From JAJPXC01 sp964562375 (GTDB lineage Bacteria; Bacteroidota; Bacteroidia; Bacteroidales; Muribaculaceae), in NCBI GenBank assembly GCA_964562375.1, contig CAZLSW010000007.1:5200-69199 (forward strand): a stretch of DNA of 64,000 nt, read 5' to 3'. Under the pieces are notes generated by a model, which ran no database searches, was not told the origin of the DNA, and was given only the letters and a program-made list of their open reading frames with translations. Each line of letters begins with the position of its first letter. The first letter of the stretch is position 1. A program made the position numbers and the translations under genes. Below are positions 24,192 to 32,860 of the stretch, piece after piece.

Positions 24192-25673
24192 ATGGCAAAA
24201 GAGCTCAAGGAAATGACGAAGCGAGCCGACAATTACTCGCAATGGTACAACGATTTGGTGGTGAAGGCCGACCTGGCCGAGCAATCGGCCGTGCGCGGTT
24301 GCATGGTAATCAAGCCCTACGGCTACGCGATCTGGGAAAAAATGCAGCAGCAATTGGACAAGATGTTCAAGGAGACGGGCCACGTCAACGCCTATTTCCC
24401 GCTGTTGATCCCCAAATCGTTCCTTAGCCGCGAGGCCGAGCATGTGGAGGGCTTCGCCAAGGAGTGCGCCGTGGTCACCCATTACCGCCTGCGCACCAAC
24501 GCCACCCACGACGGCGTCGAGGTAGATCCCTCGGCCAAGCTCGAGGAGGAGCTCATTATCCGTCCTACCTCCGAGACCATCATCTGGAACACTTACAAAA
24601 ACTGGATCAACTCCTATCGCGACCTGCCCATCCTGTGCAACCAGTGGGCCAACGTGTTCCGCTGGGAGATGCGCACGCGCATGTTCCTGCGCACCGCCGA
24701 GTTCCTGTGGCAAGAGGGCCACACCGCCCACGCCACCGCCGAGGAGGCGCAGGAGGAGGCCATCAAGATGCTGGGCGTGTACGCCGACTTTGCCGAGAAA
24801 TACATGGCCGTGCCCGTCGTCAAGGGCGTGAAATCGGCCAACGAGCGCTTCGCCGGCGCCCTTGAGACTTACACCATCGAGGCCATGATGCAGGACGGCA
24901 AAGCCCTGCAAAGCGGCACGTCCCACTTCCTGGGCCAAAACTTCGCCAAGGCTTTCGACGTGAAGTTCCTCAACCGCGAGAACCAGCTGGAATACGTGTG
25001 GGCATCGTCGTGGGGCGTTTCCACCCGCTTGATGGGCGCCTTGATCATGACCCACAGCGACGACAACGGTCTCGTCCTGCCTCCCCATTTGGCTCCTATT
25101 CAGGTGGTGATTATCCCCATATACAAGAACGAAGAGCAGCTCAACGCCATCCGCGAGAAGGTCGACCCCATCGTCGCCGAGTTGCGCAAGGCCGGCATCA
25201 GCGTGAAATTTGACGACGCCGACAACAAGCGTCCCGGTTTCAAATTCGCCGACTACGAGCTCAAGGGCGTCCCCGTGCGCCTCGTGCTCGGCGCCCGCGA
25301 CATCGAGAACGGCACCGTCGAGATCATGCGTCGCGACACCCTCGAAAAGCACTCCGCTCCCCTTGAGGGAATCGCCCAGTACGTCGAGAAGCTTCTCGAG
25401 GACATCCAGGATAACATCTACCAGAAAGCCCTCAAGCAGCGCAAGTCGATGACCCGCGAGGTCAACTCCTACGACGAGTTCAAGGAGGAGATCGAGAAGG
25501 GCGGCTTCCTGCTCTGTCACTGGGACGGCACCCCCGAGACCGAGGAGAAAATCAAGGAGGAAACCAAGGCCACAATCCGTTGCATCCCCATTGACGGCGA
25601 CAAGACCCCGGGCAAGTGCATGGTCACCGGCAAGCCCTCGGCCCAGCGTGTAATCTTCGCCCGAAACTACTAA
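24192..25673 (+). CDS. proS: Prolyl-tRNA synthetase, short archaeal/eukaryotic type
   Basis: The enzyme charges tRNA-Pro with proline. This 493-residue protein has class II motif 2 (FRWEMRTRMFLRTAEFLWQE, about residues 155-175), the proline-site GTSHFLGQNFAKAF, and motif 3 (GLVLPPHLAPIQVVI). An anticodon-binding domain and the C-terminal extension typical of the short form follow. It lacks the inserted editing domain of the longer bacterial form, as usual in Bacteroidetes. The glycosyltransferase gene starts 1 bp after the stop, so both are probably co-transcribed. Confidence 0.97.
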   Translation: MAKELKEMTKRADNYSQWYNDLVVKADLAEQSAVRGCMVIKPYGYAIWEKMQQQLDKMFKETGHVNAYFPLLIPKSFLSREAEHVEGFAKECAVVTHYRLRTNATHDGVEVDPSAKLEEELIIRPTSETIIWNTYKNWINSYRDLPILCNQWANVFRWEMRTRMFLRTAEFLWQEGHTAHATAEEAQEEAIKMLGVYADFAEKYMAVPVVKGVKSANERFAGALETYTIEAMMQDGKALQSGTSHFLGQNFAKAFDVKFLNRENQLEYVWASSWGVSTRLMGALIMTHSDDNGLVLPPHLAPIQVVIIPIYKNEEQLNAIREKVDPIVAELRKAGISVKFDDADNKRPGFKFADYELKGVPVRLVLGARDIENGTVEIMRRDTLEKHSAPLEGIAQYVEKLLEDIQDNIYQKALKQRKSMTREVNSYDEFKEEIEKGGFLLCHWDGTPETEEKIKEETKATIRCIPIDGDKTPGKCMVTGKPSAQRVIFARNY

Positions 25674-25674
25674 A

Positions 25675-26619
25675 ATGACGAAATTAGCGATAGTCATCCC
25701 GTGCTACAACGAGGCCGAGGCCCTGCCCATCACGGCCCGCGAACTCTTAGGCCTGCTCGACGGCATGGTTCAGGAGGGCCTCGTCACGCAGGACAGCTAT
25801 ATCCTTGCGGTCAACGACGGCTCGCGCGACGACACTTGGGGCGTCATCTCATCCCTCCATGAGCAGCATCCCGAGCGATTCAAGGGGATCGACCTGGCCC
25901 ACAACCGCGGGCACCAATATGCCCTGTTGGCAGGCCTGATGACTGCTCGTGGCAACTGTGACGCCGCTATCTCAATCGATGCCGACCTGCAGGACGACAT
26001 CAACGCTATCCCTCGGATGGTCAAGGAGTTCCAGCAAGGGAAGGACATCGTCTACGGCGTGCGCCAGAGCCGCGCTACCGACACGTGGTTCAAGCGGACG
26101 ACAGCCCGGGGATTCTACAAATTCCAGCGCACAATGGGTGTCGACACCGTCTACGACCACGCCGACTATCGCCTTATGAGCGCCCAGGCCCTTGACTTGC
26201 TGAGCCAATACGGCGAGAGCAACCTCTTCCTGCGCGGAATCATCCCCCAAATAGGCCTCGAAAGCACCACCGTGGGGTATGACCGCGCCGAGCGTGTGGC
26301 CGGCGAATCGAAATACCCCCTGGGCAAGATGCTTTCGTTCTCAATCGACGGCATCACATCGTTCTCGGCCAAGCCGATGCGACTGATTTTCCTCACTGGG
26401 CTTACATTCTTGATTCTCGACGTTTTGGCCGCTATCTATGTGGCTATCAGCTACTACTACCACTCCCTGGTGTGGGGCTGGGCATCGCTGTTCCTCTCGA
26501 TATGGTTCCTGGGGAGCTTGTTGCTGATGGGCGTGGGTATCGTGGGTGAATACGTGGGCAAAATCTACATCGAGGTCAAACACCGCCCCCGCTACGCCAT
26601 CCGCCGCTCCCTCCTCTAA
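25675..26619 (+). CDS. Family 2 glycosyltransferase, polyprenyl-phosphate sugar synthase type
   Basis: This 314-residue protein has the GT-A opening VIPCYNEAEALP, a DADLQDD metal-binding motif at about residues 103-109, and two C-terminal membrane helices (about 238-260 and 272-296). This is the make-up of DPM1/GtrB/ArnC-like enzymes, which transfer a sugar from a nucleotide donor to a polyprenyl phosphate at the inner membrane. It follows proS by 1 bp and precedes an acyltransferase by 12 bp. The sugar is not predictable. Confidence 0.9.
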   Translation: MTKLAIVIPCYNEAEALPITARELLGLLDGMVQEGLVTQDSYILAVNDGSRDDTWGVISSLHEQHPERFKGIDLAHNRGHQYALLAGLMTARGNCDAAISIDADLQDDINAIPRMVKEFQQGKDIVYGVRQSRATDTWFKRTTARGFYKFQRTMGVDTVYDHADYRLMSAQALDLLSQYGESNLFLRGIIPQIGLESTTVGYDRAERVAGESKYPLGKMLSFSIDGITSFSAKPMRLIFLTGLTFLILDVLAAIYVAISYYYHSLVWGWASLFLSIWFLGSLLLMGVGIVGEYVGKIYIEVKHRPRYAIRRSLL

Positions 26620-26631
26620 ACAATTGAAGAT

Positions 26632-27537
26632 ATGGTTGAAGAAAAAGATAAAGTGAAGCTGGAGGGGTATGAGCCCCAAAAGGAATATATAATCGACGGC
26701 GTGAGCTATTGGGTGAGGCCCAATGTGCTCGACGAGGACGACATCATCGAGATGGTGCCCAAGCTCGCCAAGCATCGCAAGCTCGTCACGCGACTGCTGC
26801 GCTTCCTGGCACTCGACAAGGTAAACTGGATTCACCGCAGCAACTGCCTCACGCCCGGCCCGCAATTCTGCACGGGCCTGATCGAGGACCTTCACTCCAC
26901 CGTCGACATCCGAGGCGTCGAAATCCTCGACAACCTCCCCGAGGGAGCGTTCATCACAGTGAGCAACCATCCTTTCGGCGCCCTCGACGGCATCACGCTG
27001 ATAGGTATAGTGGGCTCACGTCGCCCCAAATACAAGGTGATGGTCAACATGATTCTGAACAAAATCACGGCCATGCGCCCCAATTTCATCGCCGTCGACG
27101 CCTTGGCGAGCGACGATCCCAAGAAGAAAGCAGTGTCGATGCGCGGCATCAAGGAGGCGATTATGCAGGTGAAGCAGGGCAACCCCATAGGGTTTTTCCC
27201 CGCGGGTGCCGTGAGCAAGGTCAACCGCAAGCTGCAGCTCGAGGACCGCGAGTGGCAGCCGTCCATCATCCGCTTGATCCAGCAGCTTAAGGTGCCTGTG
27301 ATACCTATCTTCTTCCACGGGAGCAACTCGTGGTGGTTCAACTTCTTGGGCATCGTGAGCTGGCAATTGCGCACGCTCAGGTTGCCTGCCGAGGTGTTCC
27401 GCAAACACGACACCACCCTCCGAGTCTCCGTGGGGCAGCCCATCTCGGTGGAAGAGCAGAAACAACACCAGGGATCTGTCGAGGAGTTCGGCAAGTTTCT
27501 GAAAGATAAAACTTACGCCTTACGCAAGTGGAAATAA
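26632..27537 (+). CDS. Lysophospholipid/glycerol acyltransferase family protein
   Basis: This 301-residue protein has the acyltransferase HxxxxD motif in SNHPFGALDGI (about residues 108-118), and a FFPAGAVSK segment in place of the usual FPEGTRS motif. The sequence type resembles the PlsC/OlsA-like branch linked to ornithine or other amino lipids in Bacteroidetes. The substrate is uncertain. It overlaps the downstream sigma-54 regulator by 10 bp. Membrane association is expected from the family although no clear transmembrane helix is visible. Confidence 0.86.
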   Translation: MVEEKDKVKLEGYEPQKEYIIDGVSYWVRPNVLDEDDIIEMVPKLAKHRKLVTRLLRFLALDKVNWIHRSNCLTPGPQFCTGLIEDLHSTVDIRGVEILDNLPEGAFITVSNHPFGALDGITLIGIVGSRRPKYKVMVNMILNKITAMRPNFIAVDALASDDPKKKAVSMRGIKEAIMQVKQGNPIGFFPAGAVSKVNRKLQLEDREWQPSIIRLIQQLKVPVIPIFFHGSNSWWFNFLGIVSWQLRTLRLPAEVFRKHDTTLRVSVGQPISVEEQKQHQGSVEEFGKFLKDKTYALRKWK

Positions 27538-28787
27538 ACCTCACCGACATTCCCCCGCAGGTGCAGCAAGCCAAGCAACGCTTGGGTATCGTGGGCAACG
27601 CGGCACCCCTCACGGCGGCCATCCAGCGCGCCATTCAGGTGGCGCCCATCGACTTGTCGGTGCTGGTCACGGGCGAAAGCGGCTCGGGTAAGGAGTTTTT
27701 CCCGCAAATCATCCACCAATACAGCGCCCGCAAACACTCGCGGTATATCGCCGTCAACTGTGGCGCCATCCCTGAGGGTACAATCGACTCCGAGCTCTTC
27801 GGCCACGAAAAGGGCGCCTTTACCGGGGCTGTCACCTCCCGAAAAGGCTACTTTGAGGAAGCCGACGGGGGCACAATTTTCCTTGATGAGGTGGCTGAAT
27901 TGCCCCTTACCACCCAGGCCCGATTGCTGCGCGTGCTCGAAAGTGGCGAGTTCATGAAAGTGGGCTCGTCGGTGGTGCAGCGCACCAACATACGCATCGT
28001 GGCCGCCACCAACGTCGACATGGTGAAAGCCGTGGAGCAAGGGCGCTTCCGCGAGGACCTCTACTATCGCCTTTCGACGGTGCAGATCGCCATCCCTCCG
28101 CTGCGCGAGCGCGGCAACGACATCGTGTTGCTGGCGCGCAAATTCGCCGCCGACTTCGCCGAGCGTTACCGTATGCCGGCCATCACCATGGACGATTCGG
28201 CACGGCGCCTGTTGACCACCTATCGATGGCCGGGCAACGTGCGTCAGTTGAAGAACGTCGTCGAGCAGCTCGCCCTGTTTGAGGCCGGCAACGAGGTTAC
28301 TTCCGACACCATCGAGGGTTACATTCCCGCCGGTGCTACCGTGATGTCGCCCGCATTAGCCTCAGCCGCCCGGCCATCAGCCCACAGCTACGATGCCGAG
28401 CGCGAGGCCCTGTTCAACATGATTTTCCGTCTCCAGCGCGAGATCGACGAGCTGCGCAGCCGCCTTGACGAGTCGCGCCACTCGGGTTACACCCCCGCCG
28501 CCGAAATCGACAATCCCGCCAGCACGGTCCAGTCGCTCGTGAAATACACCCCCACGCTCTCCTCGGTGCTTAATCGCGGCGGGGAACAAAACCGGTCCAA
28601 TGAGCCGCAGGGCGCCTCTAGCAACCGCATGGAGTCCACCGAGCCTCCCTCCCTGGAGGAAACCGAGCGCGAAACCATCCGCCGCTCCCTCGAGCGCAAT
28701 ATGGGGCGACGCAAGCTCACGGCACGCGAGTTGCAAATCTCGGAGCGCACCCTCTATCGTAAAATCAAAGAATACGGTCTCGAATGA
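27528..28787 (+). CDS. Sigma-54-dependent transcriptional activator lacking a receiver domain
   Basis: This 419-residue protein starts at a GTG within the end of the acyltransferase gene. The AAA+ domain (about residues 10-245) has Walker A GESGSGKE, the sigma-54-contacting GAFTGA loop, Walker B GGTIFLDE and the arginine-finger region REDLYYRL. A linker with short coiled coil follows, and a Fis-type helix-turn-helix ends the protein (RELQISERTLYRKIKEYGL). No N-terminal receiver, GAF or PAS domain is present, so how it is controlled is not evident. It overlaps lptE by 4 bp. The context suggests a link to envelope biogenesis. Confidence 0.94.
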   Translation: MEINLTDIPPQVQQAKQRLGIVGNAAPLTAAIQRAIQVAPIDLSVLVTGESGSGKEFFPQIIHQYSARKHSRYIAVNCGAIPEGTIDSELFGHEKGAFTGAVTSRKGYFEEADGGTIFLDEVAELPLTTQARLLRVLESGEFMKVGSSVVQRTNIRIVAATNVDMVKAVEQGRFREDLYYRLSTVQIAIPPLRERGNDIVLLARKFAADFAERYRMPAITMDDSARRLLTTYRWPGNVRQLKNVVEQLALFEAGNEVTSDTIEGYIPAGATVMSPALASAARPSAHSYDAEREALFNMIFRLQREIDELRSRLDESRHSGYTPAAEIDNPASTVQSLVKYTPTLSSVLNRGGEQNRSNEPQGASSNRMESTEPPSLEETERETIRRSLERNMGRRKLTARELQISERTLYRKIKEYGLE

Positions 28788-29299
28788 AACGCAACCTATT
28801 ATATATCACCACGATAGTAATCCTGTCCACCGTGCTTGCCGCTTGCTCGATAAGCTACAAGTTTAACGGCGCGGCTCTCGACTACACTGTCTACAAGACG
28901 ATACACGTGGGCAACTTCCCCATTCGTGCCGCGCTGGTGTATCCCCCGTTGCAACAAACATTCGAAAACGCCCTGCTCGACTATATCCAGCGCAACACTC
29001 GCCTCCAAACGGTCGAAGGCAACTCCGACCTCGTCATGGAAGGTGAAATCACTGGCTATAACCTTACGCCTCAAGCCGTTACCGAGGACGCTTACGCATC
29101 CAAAACAAGGTTGACAATCACCGTGCGCGTGCGCTATACCGACAACAAGCAGGACTCCAAAAACGTCGACCAATCCTTCTCGGCCTACCGCGATTTCGAC
29201 TCCTCGGAAATGCTCAATGACGTGCAGGACCAGCTCATCGAGGAGATTACCAAGGAACTTGTCGACTTAATCTTCAACGCCACGCTTGGCGACTGGTAA
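28784..29299 (+). CDS. lptE: LPS-assembly lipoprotein LptE
   Basis: LptE plugs the LptD barrel that inserts LPS in the outer membrane. This 171-residue protein has a lipoprotein signal with lipobox LAACS (Cys about 21), the typical ISYKFNGAALDY opening and the NFPIRAALVYPPL stretch seen in Bacteroidetes LptE. It also has the alternating beta-strand pattern of the family. The start ATG overlaps the regulator stop by 4 bp. Confidence 0.88.
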   Translation: MKRNLLYITTIVILSTVLAACSISYKFNGAALDYTVYKTIHVGNFPIRAALVYPPLQQTFENALLDYIQRNTRLQTVEGNSDLVMEGEITGYNLTPQAVTEDAYASKTRLTITVRVRYTDNKQDSKNVDQSFSAYRDFDSSEMLNDVQDQLIEEITKELVDLIFNATLGDW

Positions 29300-29303
29300 C
29301 CCT

Positions 29304-30110
29304 ATGGCAAACACCGCATTACGCATAGCATATTATCTCGACAACCCCCAAGAGCCGGTTGATCCTGCTTGGGTAGAGGAGATGGAGCGCCAGCATCCCG
29401 GGGTAGCTATCCCGGCCGCGTTGCTCCTTTCCCGCGAGCACCCGCAAGTGGCTGAGCAGCAAGCTCGAGAGCTTACCGAGCGGCTGGCTATCCTCTCGTC
29501 CTCACGCGAGACGCTGGCCTCTATTCTCCTGCCCGAGGCCGCGGGTTGGCTCAATTTCTACCCTGAGCAAAAGGGTCACGAGCCGTTGACCACCGATCAG
29601 GTGATCGACAAATTTATCGACAACTATGGTGGCCGCGATCCCAAGGAAGACGCCCTGCTTGAGCGCCTGATTTTCCATCCTACGGCCGATTACGCCCAGG
29701 TTCTGGCCGAGGAGGAGGAATCCTCACTCCCCACACCCAACGACGCTCCAGAAGGCTCCCAGGACGCCCTGATCAACTCTTTCATCTTGGAGCACCGCCA
29801 GACAGGAAGCGGCGGCGTGTCGGGGGAACCGACCACCGCGGCGGAACCGCGGGGAACGGTGGCTGCCAAAGGGAAAACAGAGGACTCGCCTTCGGGGCAA
29901 CAAGCCACCCGTCCCGCACCGGCCCTAAGCGAGTCTTTGGCCAAAATATACACAAAACAAGGCCGTTACGAGCAGGCTTTTGAAATTATTAGCCAGTTAA
30001 GTTTGAATAATCCAGAAAAAAGTATTTACTTTGCAGACCAATTGCGTTTTTTGCGCAAATTGATTAAAATACAGCACCTAAGCAACCAATCAACGGAAAA
30101 ATCCAAATAA
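29304..30110 (+). CDS. Tetratricopeptide-like protein of unknown function with in-frame palindrome
   Basis: This 268-residue protein starts at the ATG at 29304, 4 bp after lptE. A TTG 18 bp earlier is possible but less likely. The N-terminal half is helical. The C-terminal 55 residues (SLAKIYTKQGRYEQAFEIIS) look like one TPR followed by a basic end. Between them lies a low-complexity linker, part of which is encoded by a family-3 palindrome at 29833-29863 and reads TTAAEPRGTVAAKG. It sits between lptE and secG with short gaps, consistent with one envelope operon. Function is unknown. Confidence 0.78.
   Translation: MANTALRIAYYLDNPQEPVDPAWVEEMERQHPGVAIPAALLLSREHPQVAEQQARELTERLAILSSSRETLASILLPEAAGWLNFYPEQKGHEPLTTDQVIDKFIDNYGGRDPKEDALLERLIFHPTADYAQVLAEEEESSLPTPNDAPEGSQDALINSFILEHRQTGSGGVSGEPTTAAEPRGTVAAKGKTEDSPSGQQATRPAPALSESLAKIYTKQGRYEQAFEIISQLSLNNPEKSIYFADQLRFLRKLIKIQHLSNQSTEKSK
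29833..29863. repeat. Family-3 palindrome inside a coding region
   Basis: Arms built on CCACCGCGG and CCGCGGGG, ending ACGGTGGC, match the intergenic copy at 24027-24056 apart from small changes. It is in frame and free of stops in the host gene. Confidence 0.75.
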
Positions 30111-30124
30111 GTTTAACCTCTAAT

Positions 30125-30502
30125 ATGTACGCAATCGTAATTATCCTCACCGTCATCGTGGCGGTACTCCTGATAGCAGTTGTGCTCATCCAGAAATCCA
30201 AAGGCGGCGGCCTTGCCTCCGGCTTCTCCGGCGCCAACCAATACATGGGCGTTCGCCACACCAACGACTTCATCGAGAAAACCACTTGGACCCTCGCTGG
30301 CGCCATCGCTGTTCTCGCTGTTGTGTCGGTATTTGTAATGCCCCGCGACCTGGTTCAGACCGGCTCGCGCGTGAAGCCCGCCGGTCCCGTGCAGGTGGAA
30401 GGCACCGAGTATGCCACTCCCGCTCCCGCGGCTACTCCTGTTGAGGCCGTTCCCGCGGAGGCTCCCACTCCCGCTGCCGCTCCCGCCGCTCCGGTTGAGT
30501 AA
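30125..30502 (+). CDS. secG: Preprotein translocase subunit SecG
   Basis: SecG is the small non-essential subunit of the SecYEG channel. This 125-residue protein has two membrane helices (about residues 2-24 and 54-75) joined by the conserved loop QKSKGGGLASGFSG. It ends in an Ala/Pro/Glu-rich tail, longer than in enterobacteria but usual in Bacteroidales. It is the last gene before the hairpin at 30600-30649. Confidence 0.95.
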   Translation: MYAIVIILTVIVAVLLIAVVLIQKSKGGGLASGFSGANQYMGVRHTNDFIEKTTWTLAGAIAVLAVVSVFVMPRDLVQTGSRVKPAGPVQVEGTEYATPAPAATPVEAVPAEAPTPAAAPAAPVE

Positions 30503-30513
30503 TCCCTTAGAAA

Positions 30514-30580
30514 GGATGTCGGGCCGTGCCGCCCCGCCAGAAACTCTTAGAAAGGATGTCGGGCCGTGTCGGCCCGACAG
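30514..30580. repeat. Two tandem family-2 palindromes (40-bp period)
   Basis: The copy at 30554-30580 is intact (arms GTCGGGCC and GGCCCGAC). The copy at 30514-30540 is degenerate in one arm. Both are preceded by TTAGAAAGGAT and followed by CAGAAACTC, so the unit was duplicated with its flanks. Confidence 0.85.
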
Positions 30581-30599
30581 AAACTCTTAGAAAAGAAAT

Positions 30600-30649
30600 T
30601 GCAGCGATTGGAATCACTCCTCTGGGCCGATTCCAATCGCTGCATTTTT
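30600..30649 (+). terminator. Rho-independent terminator after secG
   Basis: Perfect 16-bp arms TGCAGCGATTGGAATC and GATTCCAATCGCTGCA, a 13-base loop, then TTTTT. It is a very strong hairpin. Confidence 0.93.
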
Positions 30650-30668
30650 ACACCCACTCCCTTCGTAA

Positions 30669-30804
30669 TAACGCAATAACGCAATTACGCGTCGCAATAA
30701 CGTAATAACGCAATTACGCGATAACGCAATAACGCGTCGTAATAACGTAATAACGCAATAACGTAATAACGCAATAACGTTATAACGTAATTACGTTATT
30801 ACGA
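30669..30804. repeat. AT-rich degenerate tandem repeat of TAACGCAA / TAACGTAA
   Basis: About 135 bp are made of 8- to 10-base units such as AATAACGC and AATAACGTA, with some self-complementary segments (AACGTAATTACGTT). It fills the space between the secG and rpsA terminators and has no open frame. Confidence 0.85.
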
Positions 30805-30857
30805 TGCTCTCGCAAGCACCGTGATGAAGAGGCCTGCGTTTTGGGCGATAGCCCTAT

Positions 30858-30889
30858 GAAAAAAGCCACCGCGACGAGCGGTGGCTTTT
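30858..30889 (-). terminator. Terminator of rpsA
   Basis: Arms GCCACCGC and GCGGTGGC with a 5-base loop, followed on the minus strand by TTTTTT. It lies 22 bp after the rpsA stop. A-T symmetry could allow weak activity on the other strand. Confidence 0.88.
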
Positions 30890-30911
30890 GGTGTATAAGG
30901 GGTGAAGAGAT

Positions 30912-32690
30912 TTACTTGGAAAGCTTCTCCTTGAGGGCAGCGAGGGCCTCGATGTCGCCAAGGGTGGTCTTCTCGATGGGGGTAGAAATCATCGGGGTCT
31001 CCTCTTTGCGGCGATCCTGGCGCTTAGCCTTGCGGGCCTCAGCCTTCTCGGCGCGTGCCTCATCCTCGAAGATGCGGCTGTGGGAGAGGATGATGCGCTT
31101 GCTGTCCTTGTTGAACTCGATAACCTTGAAGGGGAGCTTCTCGTCAACCTTGGCCTGGGTGCCGTCCTCCTTAACGAGGTGCTTGGGAGTAGCGAAGCCC
31201 TCAACGCCGTAAGGCAGGGCAACGACAGCGCCCTTGTCGAGCATCTCGATGATGGTGCCTTCGTGGATTGAGCCGTTGGTGAAAATGGTCTCGAATACAT
31301 CCCAGGGGTTCTCCTCGAGCTGCTTGTGGCCTAGGGAGAGGCGACGGTTGTCCTTGTCGATTTCGAGAACTACCACCTGGATGTCGGCGCCGATCTGGGT
31401 GAACTCGGAGGGGTGTTTGATCTTCTTGGTCCAAGAGAGGTCGGAGATGTGGATGAGGCCGTCAACGCCTTCCTCGATCTCAACAAACACGCCGAAGTTG
31501 GTGAAATTGCGCACGCGGGCGGTGTGCTGGCTTCCAACGGGGTACTTGATCTCGATGTCCTCCCAGGGATCTTTCTTCAATTGCTTGAGGCCGAGGCTCA
31601 TCTTGCGCTCCTCGCGGTCGAGGGTGAGGATTACGGCTTCGATCTCGTCGCCTACCTTGAGGAAGTCCTGAGCTGAGCGCAGGTGCTGGCTCCAGGACAT
31701 CTCGCTCACGTGGATGAGGCCCTCAACGCCGGGGGCGATCTCAACGAATGCGCCGTAGTCGGCCATTACCACTACGCGGCCTTTAACCTTGTCACCCACC
31801 TTGAGGTTGGGGTCGAGGGCGTCCCAGGGATGGGGCTGGAGCTGCTTGAGGCCGAGGGCGATACGTTTCTTCTCGTCGTCGAAGTCGAGGATAACCACGT
31901 TGAGCTTCTGGTCGAGCTCTACAACCTCCTCGGGGTGGCTTACGCGGCCCCAAGAGAGGTCGGTGATGTGGATCAAGCCGTCTACGCCGCCCAGGTCGAT
32001 GAATACGCCGTAGGAGGTGATGTTCTTGACGGTTCCCTCGAGCACCTGGCCCTTCTCGAGCTTGGCGATAATCTCGCGCTTCTGCTGCTCGAGCTCGGCC
32101 TCGATGAGGGCCTTGTGGGACACGACCACATTCTTGTATTCTTGGTTGATTTTAACGACCTTGAACTCCATGGTTTTGCCCACGAAGATGTCGTAGTCGC
32201 GGATGGGCTTGACGTCGATCTGCGAGCCGGGGAGGAATGCCTCGATGCCGAACACGTCGACAATCATGCCGCCTTTGGTGCGGCACTTGATGTAGCCCTT
32301 GATGATTTCGTCGTTTTCCAGAGCCTGGTTGACGCGCTCCCAGGAGCGTGACGCACGGGCTTTGCGGTGGGAGAGGATGAGTTGACCCTTGGCGTCTTCC
32401 TGGTTCTCGATGAACACCTCGACGGTGTCGCCCACCTTGATGTCGGGGTTGTAGCGGAATTCGCTCATGGGGATGATGCCGTCGCTCTTGTAGCCGATGT
32501 TAACCACTGCCTCGCGCTTGTTCAGGGCGATGATGGTACCTTCGATTACCTCTTTGTCCTTTACGGTGTTGAGCGATTCGTCGTAGGTTTTGGTAAGCTC
32601 CTCGCGCGATTTCTCGCCTTGGGTCTCACCCTTTTCGTAGGCTTCCCAATCGAAGTCCTCGATCGGGGAATTTTTCAATTCTTCAGTCAT
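30912..32690 (-). CDS. rpsA: 30S ribosomal protein S1
   Basis: S1 binds mRNA at the ribosome, which matters in Bacteroidetes because most genes lack Shine-Dalgarno sites. This 592-residue protein contains six S1 (OB-fold) repeats, recognisable by GVFVEI/GAFVEIAPGVEGLIH and GVDGLIHISDLSW at regular spacing of about 85-90 residues from about residue 50 to 540. An acidic N-terminal extension and a basic, Lys/Arg/Ala-rich tail flank them. The gene is monocistronic between its own terminator and a possible promoter at 32861. Confidence 0.97.
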   Translation of the reverse strand: MTEELKNSPIEDFDWEAYEKGETQGEKSREELTKTYDESLNTVKDKEVIEGTIIALNKREAVVNIGYKSDGIIPMSEFRYNPDIKVGDTVEVFIENQEDAKGQLILSHRKARASRSWERVNQALENDEIIKGYIKCRTKGGMIVDVFGIEAFLPGSQIDVKPIRDYDIFVGKTMEFKVVKINQEYKNVVVSHKALIEAELEQQKREIIAKLEKGQVLEGTVKNITSYGVFIDLGGVDGLIHITDLSWGRVSHPEEVVELDQKLNVVILDFDDEKKRIALGLKQLQPHPWDALDPNLKVGDKVKGRVVVMADYGAFVEIAPGVEGLIHVSEMSWSQHLRSAQDFLKVGDEIEAVILTLDREERKMSLGLKQLKKDPWEDIEIKYPVGSQHTARVRNFTNFGVFVEIEEGVDGLIHISDLSWTKKIKHPSEFTQIGADIQVVVLEIDKDNRRLSLGHKQLEENPWDVFETIFTNGSIHEGTIIEMLDKGAVVALPYGVEGFATPKHLVKEDGTQAKVDEKLPFKVIEFNKDSKRIILSHSRIFEDEARAEKAEARKAKRQDRRKEETPMISTPIEKTTLGDIEALAALKEKLSK

Positions 32691-32740
32691 TTAAATAAGT
32701 TAATAAATAAGGTTAATTAAAAAAGCTGCACTAAAGCCAA

Positions 32741-32809
32741 GTAGGAAGTCCCGCCGTGACGGCGGGACAGCCTTGCTAAGTAGGAAGTCCCGCCGTGTCG
32801 GCGGGACAG
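32741..32809. repeat. Two tandem family-2 palindromes upstream of rpsA
   Basis: Copies at 32741-32770 and 32780-32809 share GTAGGAAG, the arms TCCCGCCG and CGGCGGGA, and CAGCCTTGC. They differ only in the loop (TGA versus TGT). They lie in the rpsA leader, between start codon and probable promoter. Confidence 0.9.
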
Positions 32810-32860
32810 CCTTGCAGGCTGCTCTCTCGAGATTTTTCCCTTTCTGGCCAAAATGCCTCG

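Noticed and set aside
24186..25697. Long antisense gene opposite proS
   Set aside because: The 503-codon frame mirrors proS codon bias. Its translation is a Val/Gly/Leu-rich sequence without domains, while the sense strand is a complete synthetase.
30669..30804. Replication origin iterons
   Set aside because: No dnaA, dnaN or initiator gene nearby, and no DnaA boxes recognised. The spot is between convergent terminators.
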